A stretch of DNA of 64,000 bases. Source: Bidens hawaiensis (lineage: Eukaryota > Streptophyta > Magnoliopsida > Asterales > Asteraceae). Below, piece by piece: positions 1 to 10,910 of the stretch. Positions within the stretch are counted from its first letter, which is position 1. Each line of letters starts with the position of its first letter. Below the pieces are notes generated by a model that was given only the letters and a program-made list of their open reading frames with translations, was not told the DNA's origin and did not search any database. The stretch spans positions 22,836 to 86,835 of the forward strand of contig JAIQDT010009098.1 of the NCBI GenBank assembly GCA_021521415.1, in the 5' to 3' direction. A program made the translations under genes and the position numbers.

Positions 1-414
1 TATTGTTATATATAGAAATTATTATTAAAAAATGTACACATATAATTATGAATATATATAAAATATATATAAATTAATCAATAAATTTTAAATGAGCCGA
101 AATCAACCTTGAAAAACTACTCACAAGCCACGCTCGAGCGTTAAAAATAAAACTCGAAATGAGCAAAGCTCAAGCCTGGTTGAGTTAGTACTCAACTCAT
201 TTACACTTCTAGATTTGACACTGGTTATTAATGATGATATAAATTTTGTAAACCAAAAGGACTTTAGGTCTAACCGTCCTGACCTGCTGTGACCCATACA
301 CAAAAAATACAGCCCATTTTCACCTCTAAATTACTTGCTACCCAAAAGAAGAAAAACTCAAAAAAGAGAAGTTTTCTTCAAATTTAAATTCATTAGCAAC
401 TATTGTTTAAATAA
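1..414. other. AT-rich 3' flank of the JmjC gene, no gene seen
   Basis: No credible coding frame. Positions 90-210 carry words of the 'gagctcgagc' kind, which also occur around 35650-36060 and 42720-43130, so this is probably a scrap of a dispersed repeat. Confidence 0.4.
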
Positions 415-3400
415 CTAAATGCAACTCAAAGCTAACATCCCATTTATGTATCGATTCCGCATGCTCCTATATTTTTCTAGTAGCAAACTATAATCATGTA
501 CCACATCATCAAATACTACTTCATTGCAGAATTTAGACTTAGCCTCCATAAAAGCTGCTTCAACTTTATCCGTTTGATTAACTAAATGAAATAGGTCTTC
601 CGTCATGATTGTTGACTTTTTTTGGTCAAGATGGCAGATCCATCTCAAATTTTCAAAAATATCTTGATTTTTTCTAACAGCCGCTTCTAAATTGGAAAAC
701 ACATGATTGAAATTACCTTCAGAGTTAATTATACTGAGCAAATAGTTGAAAGTTGACCGTTGATGAGATTGTAGAAAGTTTTCACTAACTGCACCAATTA
801 AACAAGCTTTTCGCCACATGGGATCCACATTACCAATCAGCTTGACTGCAATATGCATCAAGTGCACCGCCACGTCATCAAGATTATAGTTATAACCCCA
901 ATGATGGAGAGCTACATGAATAAAGCCTTCCCACCTGCAAGAAACGGGTCAGTTTTGGTACTGGTGAAATGGGTCGGGTGAATTGACCCATTAAGCCTTT
1001 TGTCTATTCTTTAAATAAATTAGTTATGATTACAAAAGCAGCATTATTACAAAGTTTAATCTTAATCTTTGAATAACACATTATAATTAACACATTGAAT
1101 ATTTTATAAACGTAGTTAATAGATATTCAATGTGTTAATTATAGTTACAAAAACAACAATATCACAAAGTTTAATCATAATCTTTGAATAAAACGCAAGA
1201 TGTCACTTACAAAAATAAGATTGATGTGTGTATCTGGTCCACATCACATGCTCATACTATGGATTATTATGACACGTATTGACCAGTCCACATGCATCTT
1301 TATGTTATTTGTTTTTAAGTTCATTATACAATAAAGTAGTGAACATTCAAAATTTACATGTAATAATAACAGATAGTAAATATGACATCAAACTCCAATG
1401 CATTTTTCAAACTAAATTGTGAAGCTATCATTAAACTGCACACACTTGCGACAAATCGCATAATTAAAATACAAGACCAAGTGTAAACAATTCAATTCAA
1501 AAAAATAATTTTAATATTTATCTTAATATCATCTCAGGTTAACATTATACTAACATTTAATACATGAAAAAAAAATAGACAGATCATACAAAAATGGACA
1601 AAAGTATCCGTCATCACAAGAAATATTATCCTAAAACAGACAACTTAACATTCAAAGTTATTCATGGTGGGATGGTTTCAAATAATGTCAATTTGGTCAT
1701 ATAAAACAACCAGATGCGTTACTGGTATCATATTACAATAATCGTTAGATAAATACATACTTGAAGCACATGAAAACAATCAACTAACTCGGTCAAGCTA
1801 ACGGTCATGCAATCTGAATCTCAAGCACGTTATCAGTACTTATAACCATGGGTCCAACATGAAAAGGAACATGATGTTCATGATTATAAAAAGTTAAGCA
1901 CTTAAAATGTCATTTTTTGTTTTCTTGTTTTTATTCATTTTCTGTTTGGTACCTACTAGACAGATCCTATTATTGCAATGTTCATGGTCTATAATACAAA
2001 GAAAAACCAAATCATACATATCTTTTAAACAATTTTTATAATAATAACATCTTTAATTTCTCACATATGTTGCTAGTGAAACTTTGCAAAACTTATAGGA
2101 ATTTAACCTGCTTTCTAATAAATGCTGGCTAACATAACGTTTAAATCGAAGTAATTTTGTCCTAGTAACAGAACAGATGACCCAATCTTTCATGTCAAAC
2201 TTCAGGGTGTGACTGATCTGAAATAACCGAAGCGTAGCCGAACCAAAATAAACAAACCCAATAAAAAACCGACGGTTTAGTCTTATGATTTATTTTAAAC
2301 CACTTTTTCGGTTTGGTTTCGGTGCTATCAACCAAAAAACCGCAAATACCAAACCGAAACGTAACTGAAAAACCTGATTTTAAGTGATTTATAAGAAACT
2401 AACAAATGGTGTAGCCCAAAAGTTTTAGGTACAAACGTGTAATAACAAAAAAATTTAAGCCCAAAGTTTCAGACCCAAATTTTATTATTTTTGGCCAACT
2501 TTTTTGGCCCAAAATTTCAAGCCCGTATGGTAAAACCAAACCACTGTAAAAACTAAAACCAAAAAAACCATAATCGAACGGTTTTTGAAAACCCAAAAAA
2601 AACTGAATTTTCAGTTTTTGGTTCAGTTTGAGATCAAATCCGACCCCCATCGAACTCACATAATTGCTGCTTAAAAGCTTTTTTTTTCACAGTGCCTTTA
2701 AGCCATAAAGAACCCTATTCCACATTTAACACTATTTAACATAAGCCACTTATTAACGTGACATGTTGTAGCCAAATTAAAATACAACACAAAATAGCTC
2801 AGACACATGGTCAAATTAGATTATTAATAAAGTGTTTTGCCGTGCATACCCAAATCCTTCAAACACATTAACATTTGAACTTTTTATAAATGTAAGTTTC
2901 TGTAAAGTCCATCTATATGTATCATTTTCAGCTTAATGATAGTTTAACTGTTCTAGAAATATTAAAAATTTAAGCACTTACTCAAATGGAGGCTCAATCT
3001 CAATAGCAAGAGTAAGATGCAAGGAGAATTCGTCATTTTCATTTTCAGTTTCATCACCACTGGTTATCGTACACGCCTCGTGAGGAAAACCTCGAGGAAT
3101 ATATAAAATATCACCTTCTTTCAATAGAAACTCTTTGCACCCAGCTATCATTTCATTTCCATATTTACCCTCTAAATCGCCCAAATAATCAACATTTTCA
3201 TATAACCGAGGTAACCTAGGGCACGGGTTAGGAAAGATCTTCCACCTTTTAACACCCCTAATTTGACACACAAGAACACAGTGGTCATCACGATGACGAG
3301 TTAATCCCTGAGAATTTGGTGGTGTTAAGTACATATTTACCCCTGTTGATGGTTGACCAAAAAGAGAAGTCAACCCTTCTGAAACAGCAGCAATGTCTTT

Positions 3401-6400
3401 GAAACGAAACTCCATGCCACGCAAAGCAAATGTGTAACCATCATTATATGCTTCTTCACATCTCAAAATATCATGTGCAGTTAATATATAAGGAATGTGG
3501 GATCCATGAAAAAAATGTACCTCGCATTTAGAATCCAAAGTTTTGACAACCCGAATATCTTGCTGGTAGACTAACGGGCAGCCAATATTTTCCCTTGCTT
3601 CCTTTAAAACACTAATTATATCCAGCTCATCTGAACCGATTGGTAGAGCAGAAGAAAATTTTCGAAGTAAACATTCAAGAAATGAAGGCATGGTCTTCTT
3701 AGACTTAATAAATTGTGAAAAAGAACTGAAAATATTATCGTGCAATGAAGGATTTAGTTGATTATTCATAAGCAATGGTGATTTCTCCCAGTGATTCACA
3801 ACAAAAGATTCAAATTTATTATGAAATATGCTCTTTTTAACCTCTTGGAACGTGGATAATGTGGTAAAGATTCCTTCCATTGAGAGTCTGAATAAGCTTT
3901 CTGCTAGATGATTAGTTCTAATATTGCTTAAATAGAAACTTTTTTCTGATTCTTGAACCTTGTCTACTAGAATATGTTTGTGTGCTTGTGACCACAGATT
4001 TGTTAAATACGTTACCAAACGTTTGGAGAGTCGTTTTGGGATCTTTCCCAGCTGCTCTAATGTGCAGTCATTGATGAGGATAACTATAATATTAAGAAGT
4101 GATATGATATATTCTTCTTCCATTAATCCTATTCTGAAGAAGGTTTTATCATCAAGTTGTTCTATAACTAAAGAAACTGAAGGTGTTGAAGATTTAGGGA
4201 CCTGAAGAAAACAAAAACTAAAGAATGTTAAGTCAGATTATCTATACTATATATAATACATAAGTCATGGGCAAATTAAAACACCTACTTTTTAAGTAAT
4301 TTACAAGTTGTAAAGCATAAGTTACACCTTCTATAGCATGTAAGATACGAGCAAACTTGTCCATCAAAAAATATGCATAGAAATAGTTACAACATTACCC
4401 CTCAATTTTACTCAACTTTTGTAAATTTAAGAAATAGTTACAATTTTGAACTTTCATCTTTACCCATGTATTCCTTTTGATTTTAATTGTAAACCAACTT
4501 CCCACCAACAATTTTCCAACGACCGTAACTTTTTCATACGTTAATATATTTTTTTAAAATTGCACCATAAAAATGAGCATTTTATTGTCTTTAATTTGGG
4601 TATGGCATTGCTATAGTTTTTTTCAATTAAAAAAAATAACACGTTACGTATGGGCGTTCACAGTTCGGTTTTAACGGTTCTAAGTTAAACCGTGAGCCAA
4701 ACCATTGGTTCGATTTTTTTATTATTGAAAACCGTAACTGAACGATTGAAAATTTAAACTGAATCGTTAGTAACGGTTTGGTTTCACGCATTGAGTTTCA
4801 ATAATAAGTTTACAGTTCTGGCCAGTTTTATATGGCCGATTTTCGTTATAAACCGTAAACCAAACCGTTTTCTGTCGTCTGACCAAAATTGGTGATTGGT
4901 TTAAACATTTTCACTGTTTCAAACGAACCTTGAACATCTATAATTGTTACATGATTACTAGGATTTGTGTATCCGCCGCATCGCGCGGCACCTTTCTAGT
5001 ATAACTAAGAAGAGCAAAGATCTAGGGGAAGAATATTAATTGAATAACTTAATAAATTATACAAGTAAAAGGAATACTATTCTACATTTGACTCTTTGAG
5101 TAGGTTTAATGAGAAAGCTTTCAGCTTTCCACATATAATTAAGTTATTAGACAACATTTTCAAATAGATTCCAGTCATTTATATTGAATCCTCTCCACCA
5201 ATGGTAACATGGTTTATGATTTTATAGAATGGTAACTTCTGCATTTCATATAGGTGTTCAAGAAAGAAGTCATTTTTCGTGTTGATATAAGTAAAAGCAT
5301 GAAAGGGGCACAACTGAGGTCATAGAGAGCATTGATTGCAGCACTCTCTAAATTAGATTAAAATTATTTTTTCGATAATAGCATTATATGATCCGACTCG
5401 TATATATTCATCAACTTTGGAGTTAGCGACTAATGAATCACTCAGAAAAGCAAAAGAGTGAATTGGCATAAATTTCATCACGAGTGGTCAAGATGCAGCG
5501 CTCGCAATGAAATCCATATTAATCCCTCTAAAGTTGATGATATGAGTGAGTCAGGTCGTTGAACGCCATTATACTAAACGACCCATCTTGAACCAACTAT
5601 GAGAAACTGCAATCAATGCATTCTTTGTAACCTCAATTCAATTGTGTTCCCTTTCATGCTTTCGCTAATTAATAACAAAAAAAACTCCTTCCTGAACACC
5701 TATCATATGGCTATCAAAGTTAGCATTAATACAATCATACATCTTCAACACTAAAGCAACATTATTTTAGAAACTTATATTTAACAATTCCAATCTTTCA
5801 TAAATGCATCTAGCTTCATGTATTTTGGTTGTCTAATTTGTCATGTAATCTATGATTCAATCTGGAGCATCTAATGTAACAAAATATGATAAGGTAACAA
5901 GTAACCAACAAGCATATTTCCAAAGTTAATGGACATTTAATGAATATGCAATAGCAATATTCCTCAGAAAACAATTAGACCTATCAGATTACAAACAAAG
6001 AGTATGTGATGCTCACATAATATTGTCAATGGCAGGGAATTCCAGAAATCTACACCGTCCAATAGATGTAGTAAACAAATCAAGCACAGCACTGCAAGCA
6101 GCCATTGATACACTCCTCCTAGAACTCACCACTGCAGTAATCAACCCTTTCACTATTTCATCATCCACAGCAATTTGCTCGTTCATTTCAATTGAGAACA
6201 ATGAGGCCGCACCCACGATCTCCAAACCACTACATGCGATCTCAGAGCATCTGCAAAACGCAACTTTGAAAATGAACATTTTATCAAACAGTTGGTGTGC
6301 ATTATTATATTTATCACCCTAACCTACATAAAAAACAGGTCGCATGAATATTTTGCTTGTACAGATTGACATACAATTCAAATTTCAAATATAAACAAAA

Positions 6401-7983
6401 AGATTCAACAAGAGCACATATAATCCGATCGTGTAATGTATTCATAAATAAACAAAGCATCACAAAATGCAACTTTGAAAGTGAGCATTTCATCAAACAC
6501 CTGGTGTGTATTATTGTATGATTCACCCTGACCTACATATAAACAGATTGCGTGAATATTTTACATTTACAGATTGACGTACAATTCAAATGAAGGAACA
6601 AGATTCAATAAGAGCGCATATAATCTAATTATGGTGATGTACTCATTAATAAACAAAGCAACACAAAATGGCAAAATGCAGGTTTAAAAGTGCGCATTTC
6701 ATCGAACACTTGGGGTGCAGCATTAGACATATCACAGTAACCAATGTATAAACGGGTTGTATGTATATTTTACATGTACAGACTAACATTCAATTCAAAT
6801 ATAAGAAAAAAGATTCAATAAGAACAGATATAATCCGCTCGTGTAATGTATTGATAAATAAACAAAGGACGACAATATGTAGGTTTGAAAGCGTGCATTT
6901 CATCAAATAGTCCGTGTGCAGTATTTCACATATTATGCTAACCTACACATAAACAGACTGCGTGAATATTTTACAAGTATAGATTGACACACAATTCAGG
7001 TAGAAACAAAAACTTCAAGAACGCATATAATCTAATCGTGTAATGCATTTCATGAATATATTACAGGAACATACTGACACCCAATTCCAACAAGGGAAAA
7101 AAGGTTCAATAAGATCGCATATAATCACTGGCGAAGCATAACAGAGACCCGGGGGGGGGGGGGTCCCCGGCCCCCACATTTTTTTGGCTAAGTAGTGTAA
7201 ATTTACCCGTTTTTGGTCAAAAACTTTTAACCGTCGTGTAAAATTTTCCGTTTTAGTCTGAAATTTTTAAGTCCACCCAACCCCACACCCGCACGTTTCT
7301 GACCAAGCTTTGCCACTGCATATTAATCGTGTGAGCGATTCATAATTCATAAACAAACAAAGCACCAAAAAAGTGCAGGTTTAAAAGTGAGCATTTCATC
7401 AAACAGTTGGTGTGCATCATTATATATATATACCACCCTAAACTAGATATCCTGATTATTGTGATGCATTCATAAATAAACAAAACACCACAAAATGCAA
7501 ATTTGAAAGTGAGCATTTCATCAAACAGTTGGTGTGCATCACTATATATACATATGCATATACCCTAAAGTACATAACCATTCATACATAAACAAAACAC
7601 CAGAAAATGCAGGTTTAAATAAGTGACATTTCATCGAACAGTTGGTGTGCATAATAATAAATAAAAAAAACTTACTTGGAGCTGAGGAGAACCGGGAGCA
7701 AAGAGACTAAAGGAACGTGTAGTGTTTGGTGAGAAGGAGTAATAATAGAACTGGTGGAATTTGCTATGAGAGAAAGCAGAATACGGTGTAGGGCTTGTTG
7801 GATAACTTCGTTTGTTGATTCACGGTTAGAAAGAGCTGCAAGCGTCACGGCGAAGAGGATATCAGCATCCGAATCTTCGAAAGTATTCGAATACGAAGAA
7901 GATGATGATGATGAGGAGGAGGAGGAGGAGGAGGAGGATGTGTCGGAGGCGGATGAGGTCCGGCGCCGACGCTTCGCCATCAT
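415..7983 (-). CDS. JmjC/cupin-domain ribosomal oxygenase (NO66/MINA-like), four exons
   Basis: Predicted exons on the minus strand are 7983-7676, 6250-6017, 4217-2982 and 934-415, together 2298 bp (765 aa plus stop). Each junction has GT/AG ends and the phases agree; exon 3 to 4 joins as PPFE then WEGFIHVALHHWGYN. Exon 1 gives a basic RRRR start and a run of about 15 serines. Exon 3 holds the catalytic core: TRHRDDH (H489, D491, Fe(II) ligands), a following VKRWKIF stretch, and the distal ligand in PRGFPHEA (H560). This is the HxD...H facial triad of 2-oxoglutarate oxygenases. The family hydroxylates histidines of ribosomal proteins, in nucleolus or nucleus; histone demethylase activity has been claimed but is disputed. 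The exon 3 acceptor is the least certain: the AG at 4203-4202 looks stronger but gives the wrong phase, while AG at 4219-4218 fits. Domain call is firm; exact substrate is inferred. Confidence 0.8.
935..2981 (-). other. Intron 3 of the JmjC gene
   Basis: Donor gtaagt begins at 2981 and the acceptor ttgcag ends at 935 on the minus strand. The intron is about 2 kb and has no credible coding frame. It contains a short palindrome at about 1083-1141 and, at about 2220-2650, a low-complexity repeat of 'cggtttggttt'-like words on both strands. A similar repeat sits inside the Helitron of intron 2. Confidence 0.7.
1083..1141. repeat. Short perfect inverted repeat within intron 3
   Basis: The word aattaacacattgaatat is followed about 20 bases later by its reverse complement atattcaatgtgttaatt. 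The pair is flanked by direct copies of a 'caaagtttaatcttaatctttgaata'-like sequence (about 1050-1075 and 1158-1184), so it may be a small MITE or hairpin insertion. Confidence 0.55.
4241..4999 (+). mobile_element. Non-autonomous Helitron in intron 2 of the JmjC gene
   Basis: The left end reads TCTATACTATATATAATACA, a plant Helitron 5' terminus. The right end has a GC-rich hairpin (gccgc atc gcgcggc) followed a few bases later by CTAG. The flanking bases are A (4240) and T (5000), as expected for insertion between A and T without duplication. It is 759 bp, without Rep/helicase coding, so it depends on proteins made elsewhere. On the gene strand its boundary lies only 24-39 bp upstream of the exon 3 acceptor. 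Confidence 0.7.
5250..5704. repeat. Foldback structure in intron 2 of the JmjC gene
   Basis: About 95 bp at 5250-5341 recurs in reverse complement at 5608-5704. Shared words include ataggtgttcaagaa/ttcctgaacacctat and agcatgaaagg/cctttcatgct. The interior also pairs partly around catcaactttggagt and ctaaagttgatgat. No transposase or clear target duplication was found, so its class is unknown. Confidence 0.6.
6251..7675. repeat. Roughly 210 bp tandem repeat filling intron 1 of the JmjC gene
   Basis: The landmark 'catttcatcaaacagttggtgtgcat' and its variants begin near 6276, 6487, 6697, 6895, 7391, 7515 and 7627, giving steps of about 200-211 bp and then shorter ones. Each unit also repeats words such as 'gattgacatacaattcaaat', 'aagattcaataagagcgc' and 'ataaataaacaaagca'. 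The most gene-distal unit overlaps the exon 2 splice acceptor: ttttgcag/ATGCTC in the gene corresponds to ttttgtgATGCTT in other units. One unit is interrupted by the MITE at 7126-7318. Confidence 0.75.
7126..7318. mobile_element. hAT-type MITE within the intron 1 repeat
   Basis: The left end CACTGGCGAAGC matches in inverse the right end gctttgccactg (CAGTGGCAAAGC). The flanks CATATAAT and CATATTAA resemble an imperfect 8 bp target duplication. It includes 13 consecutive G (7151-7163) and phrases ('gtgtaaatttacccg', 'ttttggtcaaaa') also found in the elements at 21441-21783 and 52843-52982. Confidence 0.65.
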
Positions 7984-7988
7984 TCGCA

Positions 7989-8514
7989 GGTGAGTATGTC
8001 TACAAGCGGGGTTTTTCTAATACCCGGTATGGAACCATGTTTGGGTATTCAGGTCAGGTTCGATCCGAGTATTGTCTCTAACCTATGCGTCATGTTCAAG
8101 TCAAGTATAGAACCGGCCACCGGGTATACCCTATTTTCAGGTATTGAAAAACTATATTTTTGGGGTTTTACCTAAAATTTTCGGGTATTGAAATACTATG
8201 TTTTCGGGGTTTTTCTTTAGGTAGTTTTGAAGTATAGATTGGGTTTTTAAGGGGCTCCACTTTTTTTGGGTATTTTTCGGATATTACCGGTTATAAATCG
8301 AGTCCGGTCTTCCGGATACAGATTTTGGTACTGAAATGCATACCTTATATGTTTTCTACAGGTAGCGTCGGGTACGGGTTCGGGTATTAAAAACCCAGTT
8401 TTGGTTTAGGGTACAGGTTTTTTGTGCACCTCTATACTCGGGTAAACCAATGGCAGTCCTATTCTAAAGAAAACCCGCTGCGTAAGGGCCCACTACGCTG
8501 GGACGATCCAATAT
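7989..8514. repeat. Dispersed 0.53 kb 'gggtattcgg'-rich repeat, copy 1
   Basis: It starts with ggtgagtatgtctac and ends with acgctgggacgatccaatat. The same ends and much of the interior recur at 13847-14844. A scrap of the right part (ggttttttgtgcac...gggtaaac) also occurs at about 13678-13712. There are no terminal inverted repeats and no coding. The left edge is only 5 bp from the ATG of the JmjC gene, so it occupies the place of that gene's 5' UTR and core promoter. Element class unknown. Confidence 0.65.
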
Positions 8515-8812
8515 GGGTTCACAGGAATATATTGATTATAAAAATTTTACGTTATAACTATATATAAAAGGTTTTAGTAAAGTTATAAGATTTTTAAAAG
8601 TGTACTTGTAACAAAAGGTTAAAGATTTTTATAAAGCATAAGAAGCAATTAGAAGTTTACATGAAATCTCAAACATGTTGAGCTGCCAAATTTACTTTTA
8701 TTTTGATGGTAACTTTCGTTACTTTTCAAAACCGAAAACCCGACCCGTTTCGAATTTTCGAATTTTTTTTCAAGTATATATATATGGATGGGGGTGTGTG
8801 TATGTATATGTA

Positions 8813-9837
8813 GGGGATGGTTCAGGAGAGAAGTCATCTTAATGTGAGAAGTGTGAGAAATTAATTATAGCATTTGATTAATATTGATCTATGGACTACA
8901 TTGATTATGGTATTATTGTAATTTTTAAGTTATTGAATTTAATGCATTTTAAGAAAAAAGGGTAATATTGTAAGTTTGTTACTATGTCAAACGTTGAAAC
9001 AGACGAAATTTAATGATAATCACAAACTTCATGATTTCTTCATCCTATGACTCCTTATTTCCTAAATTAACAAAGTTAATTTATTATTTTTTTTATCTGA
9101 TAATCACAAACTTGATACTTTTAGATTTTCAATTCATATTTTACACTAACTGAATGGAAAAATTAACATCTCAAAGTTGGCATCTTAAAATTATCATGCA
9201 TTATTTAAAATTAATGGTATTTTTCTTTCCTAAATTTATTGTTTAAAATTAATATATTTACATCCTACACAACATATTTACGCACTATATGTTTATACAA
9301 ATATTCAACCCTACAGAACCTACACAGCATATTCAAGCCCTATATATTCACACCATATTCAATCCTACAAAGTGTACACAATATATTACATCCTACATAA
9401 CATTTGAAAAGTTGTGTATGATTGAATGTTGTGTGAATATATAGTTTGTAAATATGTTGTGCATGATGTAAATATATGGTGTAGGTTTGAATGTTGTGTA
9501 AATATATAGTATATAAATATGTTGTGTAGGACGTAAAATATATGGTTCGATAATGTTCTAACAAAAAAAATTATTGAATTTTGTATAAGAATAAAAAAAG
9601 TGTTTCTTATTTTATGTAGCTAGAATATACTGACATTAAATTAAAAAATAATAATTAAACACATGATAATGTAACCTTCCAACTAAAATTAATAATTACC
9701 ATATATAGAGAAAACATTTGTTACTAATTTACTCTTAGTATTAAAATTAATTATAAAAGAAAAGAAAATTTGCGATTGGTCAATTTGATTTCTCGCATTT
9801 CTCACATTAAGATCACTTCTCGCGTGAACTTAACACT
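8813..9837. mobile_element. MULE-type non-autonomous element with 9 bp TSD
   Basis: Terminal inverted repeats of about 42 bp: left ggttcaggagagaagtcatc, right (reverse complement) gttcacgcgagaagtgatc, both continuing into cttaatgtgagaa. The flanks are a perfect 9 bp duplication GTATATGTA (8804-8812 and 9838-9846), typical of Mutator-like elements. It is 1025 bp with no transposase. The interior (about 9250-9560) is itself an imperfect palindrome of words such as 'cctacacaacatatt' and 'aatatgttgtgtagg'. Confidence 0.75.
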
Positions 9838-10660
9838 GTATATGTATATATAGATGTATTATTAAATTCCCAAGATTCGTTGACGTTCGTTTCTCGTTCA
9901 ATGTAGTTATGTTCATCGTTTACTATTAATAAAATATTCCCGATGTTTGATATTTAATATTTGTTCGATTAATATCACGTTCGATTTTTTTACAAAATCT
10001 CAAGTTCTATCGTTATAACTAGTTAAATTTGATTTGAAGAAAACTAGAAAGTTTAAGGGTGTGAAATGTAAAATATATTTAAAATATGTTATTTTAACTA
10101 AACCCAGCCCCCCCCCCCCCCCCGGCCGGCCCTCCTTCCCCGTTTTTCCGGCCGCCGGATTCTGACGCCGGGAAACATTAAAACCACCGGAAAACGTATG
10201 ATTTTGACCATTTAAATATTGTAACAACTTTAGTCGACAATTTTAAACCGTAAGCTATATATTAATTGCTTTACAACGTCCTAAAGCATTGTTTAATCCC
10301 GTAACCATTGCCGGGTATTAATCCGCGATCAAATCATCGACATTAACTCGTTTTTGACCCAATTCGTAGTATAAAAGGTTGTTCCTGTAAGCCAAAGCAC
10401 ACACCCATCATCAATTAACATAATATAACACGTAGAAGCCGTAACCAAGCTTATCACGATCGGATTTCGGCCACCGTCGTTCATCCTTTTTCAGGCATCA
10501 ATTAAGGTAATAAAACTATGTTTATGAACCATTTTAACTCGTTAATCATAAACCCTAAACTTAATCTTTCATACATGGATTAGATTTCACGAATTAAAAA
10601 GCTAGGGTTTCTTTGAAGTAGATGATGCTGAATGTTTTTATATAAACAGTCGTTTTCATA
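9838..10660. other. Non-coding stretch with a 16-C tract and a promoter-like site
   Basis: No credible coding frame. It includes 16 consecutive C (10108-10123) followed by a GC-rich patch up to about 10190. At 10371-10380 there is agtataaaag, a TATA-like box followed by sequence resembling a retroelement LTR R/U5 region, but I could not find LTR boundaries. Confidence 0.4.
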
Positions 10661-10669
10661 GATTCACTG

Positions 10670-10910
10670 AATGTTGTAGATGGTCCAGTGTTTAGAACTT
10701 TGTCTTCTTAAACAGAAGACCCGGGTTTGAAACCCGGGTCAACCATTTTTTAACTGTTTTCATTAATAAGTTATATATCTTTGAAAATAATAGTAAATAT
10801 AAGAAATAAAAATCAAGTTTTTAATGAATATATGGCCGAGCTCAACTGGTTAACTTCATGGTCTTGTAACAAGCAGACCCGGGTCAACCCCCTTTATTTT
10901 TATTAAATGT
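10670..10910 (+). repeat. tRNA-like (possible SINE head) sequences, two copies
   Basis: The first copy (about 10680-10745) has an A-box-like tggtccagtgtttagaac, a small stem cttct/agaag, and a B-box-like gggtttgaaacccgggtc. The second (about 10832-10890) has tggccgagctcaactggtta and gacccgggtcaacc. Neither folds into a proper tRNA with a normal anticodon loop, so these are read as tRNA-derived repeats, not tRNA genes. Confidence 0.4.

Noticed and set aside
2978..4123. Reading the JmjC exon at 2978-4123 as a complete single-exon gene
   Set aside because: The frame stays open upstream of that ATG to a splice acceptor, and its apparent stop lies in a perfect gtaagt donor that joins in phase to the exon at 934.
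10670..10910. Possible tRNA genes
   Set aside because: A-box and B-box-like words are present, but the acceptor stem and a proper seven-base anticodon loop are not; reported as tRNA-derived repeats instead.
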